A stretch of 18,962 nucleotides of DNA from Verrucomicrobiales bacterium (GTDB lineage Bacteria; Verrucomicrobiota; Verrucomicrobiia; Limisphaerales; RI-55), in NCBI GenBank assembly GCA_003484235.1, contig DNDP01000397.1, forward strand, positions 4,026-22,987. Reading direction: 5' to 3'. Each line of letters starts with the position of its first letter. Position 1 is the first letter of the stretch. The translations under genes and the position numbers were made by a program. The notes beneath the pieces were generated by a model that saw only the letters and a list, made by a program, of their open reading frames with translations, was not told the DNA's origin and searched no databases. Positions 5,203 to 12,476 of this stretch are shown one piece after another.

Positions 5203-7668
5203 ATGGTCTCCCAACAACCCTCCGAAGCAAAAGTCGTGATCGTCGGCGGCGGCATCGTCGGCTGCAGTGTTGCCTATCATCTCACCAAGCTCGGCTGGAA
5301 GGACGTCGTGTTGCTGGAGCAAAACCAACTGGCCGGTGGGACCACCTGGCACGCGGCTGGCCTGGTCGGACGGCTGCGCACCACCAACAGCATGACCAAG
5401 ATCAACAAGTACAGCGCCGAGCTCTACGCCGCGCTGGAGCAGGAGACTGGTCACTCCGTCGGCTGGAAGCAGGTGGGCAGCCTGATCGTGGCCCGGTCCG
5501 AAGACCGGATGATCCAGCTGCGCCGGACGGCCGCGATGTCGGAGTGGTTCGGCGTCGAGGTGCAGTTGATTTCAGCCGAAGCGGCAAGGGAGAAATGGCC
5601 GCTGCTGCGGATCGACGACGTGCTCGGGGCGGCCTGGCTGCCGCACGACGGGAAGGTGATCCCGAAGGAAGTCGCGCTCGCGCTCGCCAAGGGGGCTGAG
5701 TCGCGCGGTGCAAGGGTGGTTGAAAACGTGCGGGTGCTGGACATCCTTCACCACGAAGGCCGGGCCACCGGTGTCTGCACCAGTCGCGGCGAGATTCGCG
5801 CCGAGTACGTTGTCCTGACCGGCGGCATGTGGACCCGCGAACTGGGCCGGCGCTGCGGTGTGGACATCCCGCTCTATCCCGTCGAGCACCACTACGTCGT
5901 CACGGAGCCGATAGCTGGGGCGTTCGACGAATTGCCGGTCGGCCGCGATCCGGATCTCTGCATCTATTTCCGGGGTGAAGGGGATGCGGTGATGCTTGGC
6001 TCGTTCCAGGCAGAATCCCGACCGTGGATGGTGGAGCGCGTTCCGGACGACTTTTCCTTTCAGCTGCTGGAGCCGGACTGGGAGAAGTTCGCCGAACCGC
6101 TGCAGAACGGAAAGCTGCGGATCCCCGCGCTGGCCAAGGGCGGCTTCGCCAAGTTCGTCAACGGTCCGGAGAGTTTCACCCCGGACAACAACTTCATCAT
6201 GGGCGAAGCACCGGCCCTGCGGCAGCTGTTCGTCGCAGCCGGCTTCAACTCGGTGGGCATCGCCAGCGCGGGCGGCGCCGGCAAATGCCTGGCCGAATGG
6301 ATCGTGGAAGGCCAGCCGACGATGGATCTGTGGTCGGTGGACATCCGGAGGTTCGGTCCGTGGGCAAACAACCGCGAGTTCCTGAGGGCCCGCGTCGTCG
6401 AGGTGCTGGGACTGCATTACCAGCCCGCCTGGCCCAATCGGGAACCGGAAACCGCCCGCGGTGTCCGCAAGACCCCGCTCCACGAAAGACTGGCCGCTCA
6501 AGGGGCCTGCTTCGGCGTCAAGAACGGCTGGGAACGGCCGAACTGGTTTGCCCGGAAGAACACGGACGGCAGCTCGCGGTTCGCTGAAATCGCGGAGTCC
6601 CAATACGGATTCGGCAGACAGAACTGGTTTGCCAACCACGCCTTCGAGCACCGCGCCGCGCGGGAGCGGGTCGCCCTCTTCGACCAGTCCGGTTTCGGCA
6701 AATTGCTGGTGCAGGGCCGCGACGCCCTGGCCGTGCTCCAGCGGCTGTGCGGCAACAACGTGGATGTGCCGACCGGCCGGCTCGTTTACACCGGCATGTT
6801 CAACGAGCGGGGCGGCACGGAGAGCGACTTCACCATCACCCGGCTCTCGCGCGAAGAGTTTTACATCGTGACCGGCACCGCCCAACCGGTGAGGGACGCC
6901 GACTGGATCAAACGCCACGTCGAGCCGCACGAGCACGTCTCGATCGCTGACATCACCAACAGCTTCGGCGTGCTGGGTGTCATGGGCCCCCATGCCCGCA
7001 CGCTCCTGGCGCGGGTCACGGATGCCGACCTCTCGAACGCGGCGTTTCCGTTCGGCACTGCCAGAACCATCGGAGTGGGCTGGTCCACCGTGCGGGCGGC
7101 ACGGGTCACCTATGTCGGTGAACTGGGCTGGGAACTGCATGTCCCGATGGATCAGCTCGAGGCGACGTACGAGGCGCTGTTGCGGGCGGGCGAGGATCTG
7201 GGCATTGCCAACGCCGGTCACTACGCGATCAATTCGCTGCGGCTCGAAAAGGGCTATCGTGCCTGGGGCGCCGAACTGTCGCCCGACGACACGCCGTTGG
7301 AGGCCGGACTGTCCTTTGCGATCGACTGGGACAAGGCATTTCTCGGGCGCGAAGCCCTGCTGTCACAGAAGGAAAACGGACCCGGGCGCCGGCTGGTCAT
7401 TTTCGTGCTCCAGGATCCGGAGCCAATGCTTTGGGGCAGCGAGTTGATCCACCGTGACGGCAAGCCGGTCGGCTACACGACCTCCGGTTCCTACGGCCAC
7501 ACCGTGGGCGGAGCCATCGCGATGGGCTACGTCAACAATCCCGACGGAGTGAGCGCCGCGTTCATCAGGGCCGGCAGCTATGAAATCAACGTCAACGGCA
7601 ACCGGGTGCCGGCCACCGCCCACCTGAACCCGCCCTACGACCCGAAACGGCTCCGCATCCTGGCATGA
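5203..7668 (+). CDS. Dimethylglycine/sarcosine dehydrogenase family flavoprotein
   Basis: An 821-residue two-domain enzyme that should oxidatively N-demethylate dimethylglycine, sarcosine or a close analogue, with the C-terminal GcvT-like domain passing the one-carbon unit to tetrahydrofolate. The N-terminus has the dinucleotide-binding VVIVGGGIVG (11-20) and Glu39. GGTTWHAAGL follows, where His50 corresponds to the histidine that binds FAD covalently in mammalian DMGDH/SARDH. AAGFNSVGIASAGGAGK closes the FAD domain. From about residue 466 the aminomethyltransferase part runs YGFGRQNWFANH, VRAARVTYVGELGWELH and YTTSGSYGHTVGGAIAMGYV. The length fits the family. ATG 5203 is chosen because the nucleotide-binding motif follows at once; there is no clear ribosome site. 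An OPA-type transporter gene lies 68 bases downstream. The exact substrate cannot be decided. Confidence 0.92.
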   Translation: MVSQQPSEAKVVIVGGGIVGCSVAYHLTKLGWKDVVLLEQNQLAGGTTWHAAGLVGRLRTTNSMTKINKYSAELYAALEQETGHSVGWKQVGSLIVARSEDRMIQLRRTAAMSEWFGVEVQLISAEAAREKWPLLRIDDVLGAAWLPHDGKVIPKEVALALAKGAESRGARVVENVRVLDILHHEGRATGVCTSRGEIRAEYVVLTGGMWTRELGRRCGVDIPLYPVEHHYVVTEPIAGAFDELPVGRDPDLCIYFRGEGDAVMLGSFQAESRPWMVERVPDDFSFQLLEPDWEKFAEPLQNGKLRIPALAKGGFAKFVNGPESFTPDNNFIMGEAPALRQLFVAAGFNSVGIASAGGAGKCLAEWIVEGQPTMDLWSVDIRRFGPWANNREFLRARVVEVLGLHYQPAWPNREPETARGVRKTPLHERLAAQGACFGVKNGWERPNWFARKNTDGSSRFAEIAESQYGFGRQNWFANHAFEHRAARERVALFDQSGFGKLLVQGRDALAVLQRLCGNNVDVPTGRLVYTGMFNERGGTESDFTITRLSREEFYIVTGTAQPVRDADWIKRHVEPHEHVSIADITNSFGVLGVMGPHARTLLARVTDADLSNAAFPFGTARTIGVGWSTVRAARVTYVGELGWELHVPMDQLEATYEALLRAGEDLGIANAGHYAINSLRLEKGYRAWGAELSPDDTPLEAGLSFAIDWDKAFLGREALLSQKENGPGRRLVIFVLQDPEPMLWGSELIHRDGKPVGYTTSGSYGHTVGGAIAMGYVNNPDGVSAAFIRAGSYEINVNGNRVPATAHLNPPYDPKRLRILA

Positions 7669-7685
7669 AGAACCCGGCATCCTGG

Positions 7686-7715
7686 CCTGACGGCCTCGAG
7701 CACTCCGCCGTCAGG
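7686..7715 (+). terminator. Hairpin between dehydrogenase and transporter genes
   Basis: Perfect 9-bp inverted repeat CCTGACGGC (7686-7694) / GCCGTCAGG (7707-7715) with a 12-base loop, 18 bases after the dehydrogenase stop. No T-run follows, so it may be a weak or factor-dependent terminator, or a transcript-stabilising intercistronic stem, and not an intrinsic terminator. Confidence 0.5.
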
Positions 7716-7736
7716 TGATCACAGATTCATCACCTC

Positions 7737-9050
7737 ATGCCGAACACAGGCAGGCCACGGGAGAAGGACCCCATCTATGAACGGTGGAGATGGCAGATCT
7801 TCGGCGTAACCTGGCTCGCCTACGCCGGACTTTACCTGACCCGCAAGGGCTTCTCGGTGGCCAAGGTTGCCATCGGTCCCGACACGCTGATTGGTCTCAG
7901 CAAGGGGCAGATGGCGGCGATCGACACGGCCTACAACGTCGCCTACGCCCTTGGCCAGTTCGTCTTCGGAATCGGCGGCGACCGGCTGGGCACCCGTCGG
8001 GTAATTCTGGCGGGCATGCTGGTATCCTCACTGGCCGGCGCCGCCATGGGATTTTCCAGCACCGCGCTGATGTTTGGCATCTTCTTCGGAATTCAAGGCC
8101 TGGTGCAGGCGACGGGCTGGGCTCCGCTGACCAAGAACGTCAGCCACTTCTTCTCCCGGGGAGAGCGCGGCACGATCATGGGTCTGTGGTGCACCAACTA
8201 TGCGCTGGGCGGATTTCTGGCGACGAATTTTGCCGGAACCATGGGCGACGCGTTTGGCTGGCGCTACGCGTTCTGGGTGCCTGCCTGCGTCCTGCCGTTG
8301 ATCTGGCTGCTGTTCCTCCTCTTCCAGCGTGACCGACCCGAGGATGTGGGGCTGCCATCCATCGAGGACTACCATGGAGAACCGCAGACCGTGCTGGACA
8401 AGAACGAGACGCCGGAGGAGGAGCCGGCCGGCTCGTGGAAGGTCGTCTGGGAGGTGATCTCGCATCCGGTCGTGCTGCTCCTTGGCGCGGTGTATTTCTG
8501 CCTGAAGCCGATCCGCTATCTCTTCCTTTTCTGGGGCGCGCAATACATGCACGAAAAGCTCGGCACCGGACTGGCCGGCTCCGCGTTGATCAGCTCCGCC
8601 TTCGAACTGGGCGGACCGGTGGGAGCCCTGGTCGGCGGCTGGATTTCCGACCGGGTATTCGGGTCCCGTCGGGTGCCGGTCTGCGTCATCAGCCTGCTCG
8701 CCCTTGGCGGGCTGATCTTCTTCTTCGATGATCTGCCGGCCAACATGTGGATCATCGGCGGGTGCTTTGCGTTGATGGGCGCGTTTACCTATGCGGCTGA
8801 TTCCCTGGTCACCGGCACCGCGGCGGTGGATTTCGGCAGCAAGAAAGGAGCGTCCACCTCGGCCGGGCTCATCAACGGATTCGGTTCCATCGGCCAGATC
8901 ATCGGCGCGGCGCTGCCGGGCATCGTTCCCGCCGCATGGGACTGGTCAAACATCTTCGCCGTTTTGGCGGTCGCCGCCCTGTTCGCCGCATTGCTGATGT
9001 TTCCCAAGTGGAACGCGCTGCCGGACCCGGCGCCCGAAGCAGCCAGGTGA
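7737..9050 (+). CDS. OPA-family MFS transporter (GlpT/UhpT-like)
   Basis: A 437-residue inner-membrane protein with 12 predicted helices in two halves split by a charged loop (residues about 198-233). It belongs to the organophosphate:phosphate antiporter branch: YAGLYLTRKGFSVAK aligns with the first-helix YLVRKNF of GlpT, and GDRLGTRR is the MFS loop motif. Arg36 and Arg260 (KPIRYLFLFW) match the two phosphate-binding arginines of GlpT, so the substrate may be a phosphorylated metabolite. The GlpT substrate-site histidine region reads CTNYALGG, with Tyr where GlpT has His165. The position after the dehydrogenase gene suggests shared expression, although a hairpin lies between. Substrate unknown; family confidence is high. 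Confidence 0.9.
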   Translation: MPNTGRPREKDPIYERWRWQIFGVTWLAYAGLYLTRKGFSVAKVAIGPDTLIGLSKGQMAAIDTAYNVAYALGQFVFGIGGDRLGTRRVILAGMLVSSLAGAAMGFSSTALMFGIFFGIQGLVQATGWAPLTKNVSHFFSRGERGTIMGLWCTNYALGGFLATNFAGTMGDAFGWRYAFWVPACVLPLIWLLFLLFQRDRPEDVGLPSIEDYHGEPQTVLDKNETPEEEPAGSWKVVWEVISHPVVLLLGAVYFCLKPIRYLFLFWGAQYMHEKLGTGLAGSALISSAFELGGPVGALVGGWISDRVFGSRRVPVCVISLLALGGLIFFFDDLPANMWIIGGCFALMGAFTYAADSLVTGTAAVDFGSKKGASTSAGLINGFGSIGQIIGAALPGIVPAAWDWSNIFAVLAVAALFAALLMFPKWNALPDPAPEAAR

Positions 9051-9078
9051 GGCGCGGAACCGTTTCGCGACAGCGGGA

Positions 9079-9435
9079 TCACCTGCCGGTCAGAAGCTTC
9101 AAGCCCGCCAGCAGCAGCAGCACCCCGAAGGCGCGTTTCAAACCGAGCACCGGCATCTTTTCCGCAATCTGCGGTCCGATCCATCCACCGATCAGCGCCG
9201 TCGGGGCGAGCATGAACGCCACGCGCCAGTCGATGTTTGCAAACGAGTAATGGCGGAAGGTCCCCACGATCGCCGTCGGCACGATCACCGCCAGCGAGGT
9301 GCCGATGGCGATCTTCGGATCCGTCTTCAGCAGAAAGATCATGGCCGGCACCATCACGATGCCGCCGCCGATCCCAAACATGCCGCCGGCCACGCCTCCA
9401 AGAAGGCCGATCAGCGCCGCGTAGAGGTATTGCAT
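9079..9435 (-). CDS. Half-size TauE/SafE (TSUP) permease
   Basis: A 118-residue integral membrane protein of about four helices. It carries one copy of the TSUP signature (GLLGGVAGGMFGIGGGIVMVPAM, here GGMFGIGGGIVMVP) followed by AIGTSLAVIVPTAIVGTFRHY. Full-length TSUP permeases are about 250 residues with two such repeats; this is one repeat. No second half is present: the stop at 9079 is 28 bases from the end of the convergent transporter gene. Single-repeat versions are known and presumably dimerise. Proposed substrates in the family are sulfite, sulfoacetate and other small sulfur or carboxylate anions; none can be assigned here. Confidence 0.87.
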   Translation of the reverse strand: MQYLYAALIGLLGGVAGGMFGIGGGIVMVPAMIFLLKTDPKIAIGTSLAVIVPTAIVGTFRHYSFANIDWRVAFMLAPTALIGGWIGPQIAEKMPVLGLKRAFGVLLLLAGLKLLTGR

Positions 9436-9607
9436 GCCCCGCTTATGAAATGCGGCACCGCCAAAAGCGATGCGAAACTGAGCGGGCCATTGCCGGACAC
9501 ACTGAACCGGCGGGAAGATTTTTTAACTCGCGTTCCCGGCGGGGGTTGTTAGCAATGGGGCGATTCAAAGCACCCGAGCGCACCCGTTCCAACAACCGCA
9601 TCGCACC

Positions 9608-9907
9608 ATGAACCTGACCGTTGAAAACGATTCGATGAAAGTGGACGGCCTGACGAGAATCAGCGCCGAGAACTATCGCGAGGTGATCGACTCCGTGCGG
9701 GCGAAGCTGCCGCAAAAGGCCACGCTGGTGACGGTGGATCTTTCCAACGTGGCCTTCATCGACTCGCAGGGATTGAGCGCGCTGATCGCGATCAAGAAAA
9801 CGATCGGTGCGAACAACGGCCGGATCGTCCTCCAGCGCCCGACGCGGGTCGTCGAACAAATCCTCGAGATCACCCAGCTGAACCGGATCTTCGAGATCGA
9901 GAAATAG
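9608..9907 (+). CDS. Stand-alone STAS-domain protein
   Basis: A 99-residue single STAS domain (MKVDGLTRISAENY, VTVDLSNVAFIDSQGLSALIAI, ILEITQLNRIFEI). Its C-terminal helix closely resembles that of the other STAS protein at 2236-2607, so the two are probably paralogues. The phospho-acceptor motif DSSGL reads DSQGL, again lacking the second Ser. No anti-sigma kinase, phosphatase or sigma factor lies beside it, so a classic partner switch cannot be assembled from this window. No ribosome site is evident. It is divergent from the TSUP gene and convergent with the glycosidase gene. Confidence 0.88.
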   Translation: MNLTVENDSMKVDGLTRISAENYREVIDSVRAKLPQKATLVTVDLSNVAFIDSQGLSALIAIKKTIGANNGRIVLQRPTRVVEQILEITQLNRIFEIEK

Positions 9908-9922
9908 ATCCCGCGGAGCGCC

Positions 9923-9940
9923 GCCCGCCGGTCAGCGGGC
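9923..9940. other. Hairpin between convergent STAS and glycosidase genes
   Basis: Perfect GCCCGC (9923-9928) / GCGGGC (9935-9940) inverted repeat with a 6-base loop, covering the glycosidase stop codon. No T-run on either side. It could be a weak bidirectional stop signal. Confidence 0.28.
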
Positions 9941-11311
9941 GATGTATTGGTCGGTCCGCACGTGCTGTGCGCGCTTGAAGTTTGCCCGCTCCATGCCCTG
10001 CCGGACATACCGGTTCTTCTTGAAGGTGTCCCACACGAAGCCGCTGCGGACGTTTTCCGCCATCAGGAGCGTCACGCCCAGATCGATCCCGACGACATCC
10101 CTCGCCACCCAGCCGGTGCGGGGATTGATGGCGTCCGCGAAGCCGTAGCGCTTCCAGAGGCGGTCGCCAAACCGGTCCTTCAGTGTGTGCAAAACCCGCA
10201 TGCATTCACCCGGGAGAAACGGCAGCGAACCGGCGGCGGCGCAGGGGACGACCGTGCCATCGATGGGCCCCATGGCCGGCGGTCCGCCCCAGATGACATA
10301 CCCCCTGACCGAGTCCGACGCGGTGATGCCCCAAAGATCTTCACCATAGTCGGGAAACTGGCCGCGCAGTCCCAGGCAGAACCGGCGGTGCGCTTCGGTG
10401 GCGAGGATCGAGTTGTCGAAATAGTTGGCGTGACGATCATGCACGCCATGGAAATCGAACCAAGCATGGGAAAACTGGTGCACGAACAGCGGCGCTGGCG
10501 AGCCGATGTAGCGCAGGCCTTCCTGCTCGAAGACCGGTCGCCGCCAGGCGTCCCAGGCCGCCCGGGTGATGCGGTTGAAATCCGTCCCCATTCCCAGCAG
10601 ATACAGCATCATCAGCTCGCTGTAGTGATCCCAGCGATGGGGAAGAAAACCCGTGTCCGGCTTCCAGCCGTGCGACAGCGTGGGACCGCCGTTCATCATC
10701 CAGTTCCAATCGACGCGCTGGACCAGGATGGCCGAAAGATCCCGGATCTCCGGGTCCACGAAATACTCGCCGCACAGGATGACGCCGCACAGGAAGATGG
10801 CCGAATCGATGGACGACAGTTCACAGTCCCACACGCGCCGGCCGTTCGTCCAATCCACGAAGTGATAGTAGAAGCCGTGTTCATGCGGCATCCACTCCAC
10901 CATCCAGCGCAGGGTGGTCCGCACACGTTCGCGGATCTCCAAACCGTCGTGCCAGCCCCGGCTGGCGGCCACGCAGTACGCGGACAGCCCGAAGCCGGTG
11001 GAGGCGATGCTGGCCACGGTTCGTTCGTCGGTGCCGTCGGCCTGGCTGCGATCCTTGGTGAGCCCGGTCTTGGGGTGGCTGTTTTCCCAGAAGAACCGGA
11101 ACGCGGCCTCCCCGACCTCCTCCAGAAGAAGGTGATCCTTCTTGGTCAGATCAAACTCCCGTTTGGGCGGATAGGGCGGCGCCGAGCTGTTGTGCACGGC
11201 AACCGAAGGCGCGGCGCCAAGCAGTGGAAACGACGGCAGGGCTGCAGCGGCAAACACGGCCCTGCGCAGGGCCTCGCGGCGGTTCATGGCGGACGGATTT
11301 GATCGATTCAT
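9932..11311 (-). CDS. Exported glycoamylase-family (COG5368/GH144-like) glycosidase
   Basis: A 459-residue protein matching the 'glycoamylase' family (COG5368), which includes GH144 endo-beta-1,2-glucanases; a beta-1,2-glucan or related substrate is inference. Family-like segments are AFRFFWENSHPKTGLTKDRS, VASIASTGFGLSAYCVA, HGFYYHFVDW, GWKPDTGFLPHRWDHYSE, FVHQFSHAWFDF and the C-terminal GWVARDVVGIDLGVTLLMAEN. The N-terminus has a twin-arginine-like NRREALRRAV followed by a hydrophobic Ala-rich stretch ending LLGAAPS, so export through Tat is likely. The start is either ATG 11311 or ATG 11287; the latter puts the Arg motif at the very N-terminus and neither has a clear ribosome site. It is transcribed away from the AsmA-like gene. 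Confidence 0.85.
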   Translation of the reverse strand: MNRSNPSAMNRREALRRAVFAAAALPSFPLLGAAPSVAVHNSSAPPYPPKREFDLTKKDHLLLEEVGEAAFRFFWENSHPKTGLTKDRSQADGTDERTVASIASTGFGLSAYCVAASRGWHDGLEIRERVRTTLRWMVEWMPHEHGFYYHFVDWTNGRRVWDCELSSIDSAIFLCGVILCGEYFVDPEIRDLSAILVQRVDWNWMMNGGPTLSHGWKPDTGFLPHRWDHYSELMMLYLLGMGTDFNRITRAAWDAWRRPVFEQEGLRYIGSPAPLFVHQFSHAWFDFHGVHDRHANYFDNSILATEAHRRFCLGLRGQFPDYGEDLWGITASDSVRGYVIWGGPPAMGPIDGTVVPCAAAGSLPFLPGECMRVLHTLKDRFGDRLWKRYGFADAINPRTGWVARDVVGIDLGVTLLMAENVRSGFVWDTFKKNRYVRQGMERANFKRAQHVRTDQYIAR

Positions 11312-11369
11312 GGCGGCATTGGCGTGGCGGACGACTTCGGCACGGCGGGCGAGTGTTGCCCACTGGATC

Positions 11370-11384
11370 GGAATTTACAATTCC
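11370..11384. promoter_or_regulatory. GGAATT-N3-AATTCC dyad with -10-like TACAAT
   Basis: A perfect inverted repeat with 6-base arms and TAC spacer in the 147-base gap between divergent genes. TACAAT (11376-11381) within it is a 5/6 match to a -10 box for the downstream AsmA-like gene. An upstream TTGCCC is spaced too short (14) to be a good -35. It could be a promoter-overlapping operator. Confidence 0.32.
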
Positions 11385-11458
11385 CACCACAGCGCACACA
11401 GTCCTCGGCATCGGCGGCGCGTGCCCGGCAACGCAATCGAACTACTGGAAAAAGGAAC

Positions 11459-12238
11459 ATGAACAAGAAGAAACTGATTTTGCTCATCGGCGGGGGACTG
11501 CTGGTTCTCCTCCTCGCGGCGGCGTTTGTCGCGGTTTTGAATCTGGATCGCATCGTCAAGACCGGCGTGGAATCGGTCGGCCCCAGGCTCACCCGGACGA
11601 CGGTTAGTCTGGACGGCGTTTCCATCAGGCCTTTTCGCGGCTTCGGCGAGATCAAGGGCCTTGAGATCGGGAATCCCGCCGGATACGAGGGTGAGTTCGC
11701 CATCCGGCTCGGAAATGCTCATCTCGACCTCGACCCCGGTTCCCTGACGGCGGAAAAGGTGGTCATCGAATCGATGCTCATCGAGGGAGCCGAGGTCATT
11801 CTCGAAGGGGGCCTGAAGGACAACAATCTGACCGCGATCCAAAAGAATGTGGCCGAGTTTTCCGGCACGCAGGAGGCCGCCCCCGCGGACGAACCGGCCG
11901 ACCAGCAGGGAGCGTCCAAGAAGCTGGAGGTTCGCCAGTTCAGGATTGCCGGCGCAAAGGTGCATCTGCGCCTGTCGGCGATGGCCGGCCGCAACGTCAC
12001 GCTGATTGCTCCGGACATCGTGCTTTCCGATCTGGGCACCGGTCCCGAGGGGATCACCGTGGCCGAACTCGTCCAACGCGCCATCAAGCAACTGACCGAC
12101 GAAGTCATCCTGCTGGCAGGCAGGGAAGCGGCCAAGGCAGGGACGGAAGCCCTCAAAGACGCCGCGGAAAAGGGCGCAGGCGAGGCGGTCAATCAGGCCG
12201 CCGAGGGGCTCAAGAACCTCTTTCAAAAGAAGCAGTGA
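11459..12238 (+). CDS. AsmA-like membrane-anchored envelope protein
   Basis: A 259-residue protein with a strong N-terminal signal anchor (KKKLILLIGGGLLVLLLAAA, residues 3-22). AsmA/DUF748-like repeats follow: LDRIVKTGVESVGPRLTRTTVSLDGVSIRPF, then GFGEIKGLEIGNPAGYEG and AHLDLDPGSL, then VVIESMLIEGAEVIL. The pattern 'L..v...L..G.i.l..l.i.np.g' is typical of AsmA-like proteins linked to outer-membrane biogenesis. A linker (EAAPADEPADQQ) precedes a second strand-rich part, and an Ala/Lys/Glu-rich helix forms the C-terminal 45 residues. AAAGGA five bases before the ATG supports the start at 11459, although the frame is open further upstream. The porin gene follows after 238 bases. The specific role is unknown. 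Confidence 0.82.
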   Translation: MNKKKLILLIGGGLLVLLLAAAFVAVLNLDRIVKTGVESVGPRLTRTTVSLDGVSIRPFRGFGEIKGLEIGNPAGYEGEFAIRLGNAHLDLDPGSLTAEKVVIESMLIEGAEVILEGGLKDNNLTAIQKNVAEFSGTQEAAPADEPADQQGASKKLEVRQFRIAGAKVHLRLSAMAGRNVTLIAPDIVLSDLGTGPEGITVAELVQRAIKQLTDEVILLAGREAAKAGTEALKDAAEKGAGEAVNQAAEGLKNLFQKKQ

Positions 12239-12340
12239 GCTGGCGCCCGCCGGACGCCCCGCAGGTTCCGAACCCCGGGCAGGCTGCCGTTTTGGGGGTG
12301 AAAGTGGCGCCCAACCCTGCGGAAACAGCGCAAAAACTTG

Positions 12341-12369
12341 TTGTCAAAGCCCCCGGATTACTTTACATC
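12341..12369 (+). promoter_or_regulatory. Candidate porin promoter
   Basis: TTGTCA (12341-12346), 17-base spacer and TACATC (12364-12369) form a reasonable sigma-70-like promoter, leaving about a 100-base untranslated leader before the porin ATG. The -35 hexamer is also a copy of the TTGTCA/TGACAA half-site seen at the STAS gene. Confidence 0.35.
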
Positions 12370-12420
12370 CGCCCCTCAATAACACCGTTCTGGTGGGCGG
12401 GCGGACTGTTTTCGACCCGC

Positions 12421-12438
12421 TGACAAGCAAAGTGACAA
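12421..12438 (+). repeat. Direct TGACAA repeat in porin leader
   Basis: TGACAA at 12421-12426 and 12433-12438, offset by 12 bases (about one helical turn), in the porin upstream region. An inverted copy, TTGTCA, lies at 12341-12346. Confidence 0.4.
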
Positions 12439-12476
12439 CAAACCAACAACCCAAAATTCGACGGAGGAACGAGCGA

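Noticed and set aside
5572..7221. 549-codon open frame on the minus strand opposite the dehydrogenase
   Set aside because: The plus-strand frame carries complete FAD and GcvT motifs; the antisense translation is Arg/Gly/Pro/His-rich without domain features, as expected in GC-rich DNA.
9507..9543. Direct repeat CCGGCGGG (9507-9514 and 9536-9543)
   Set aside because: Short, GC-rich and common in such DNA; no supporting context.
9947..11302. 451-codon open frame on the plus strand opposite the glycosidase gene
   Set aside because: Shadow of a convincing COG5368 gene; no recognisable motif, low-complexity composition.
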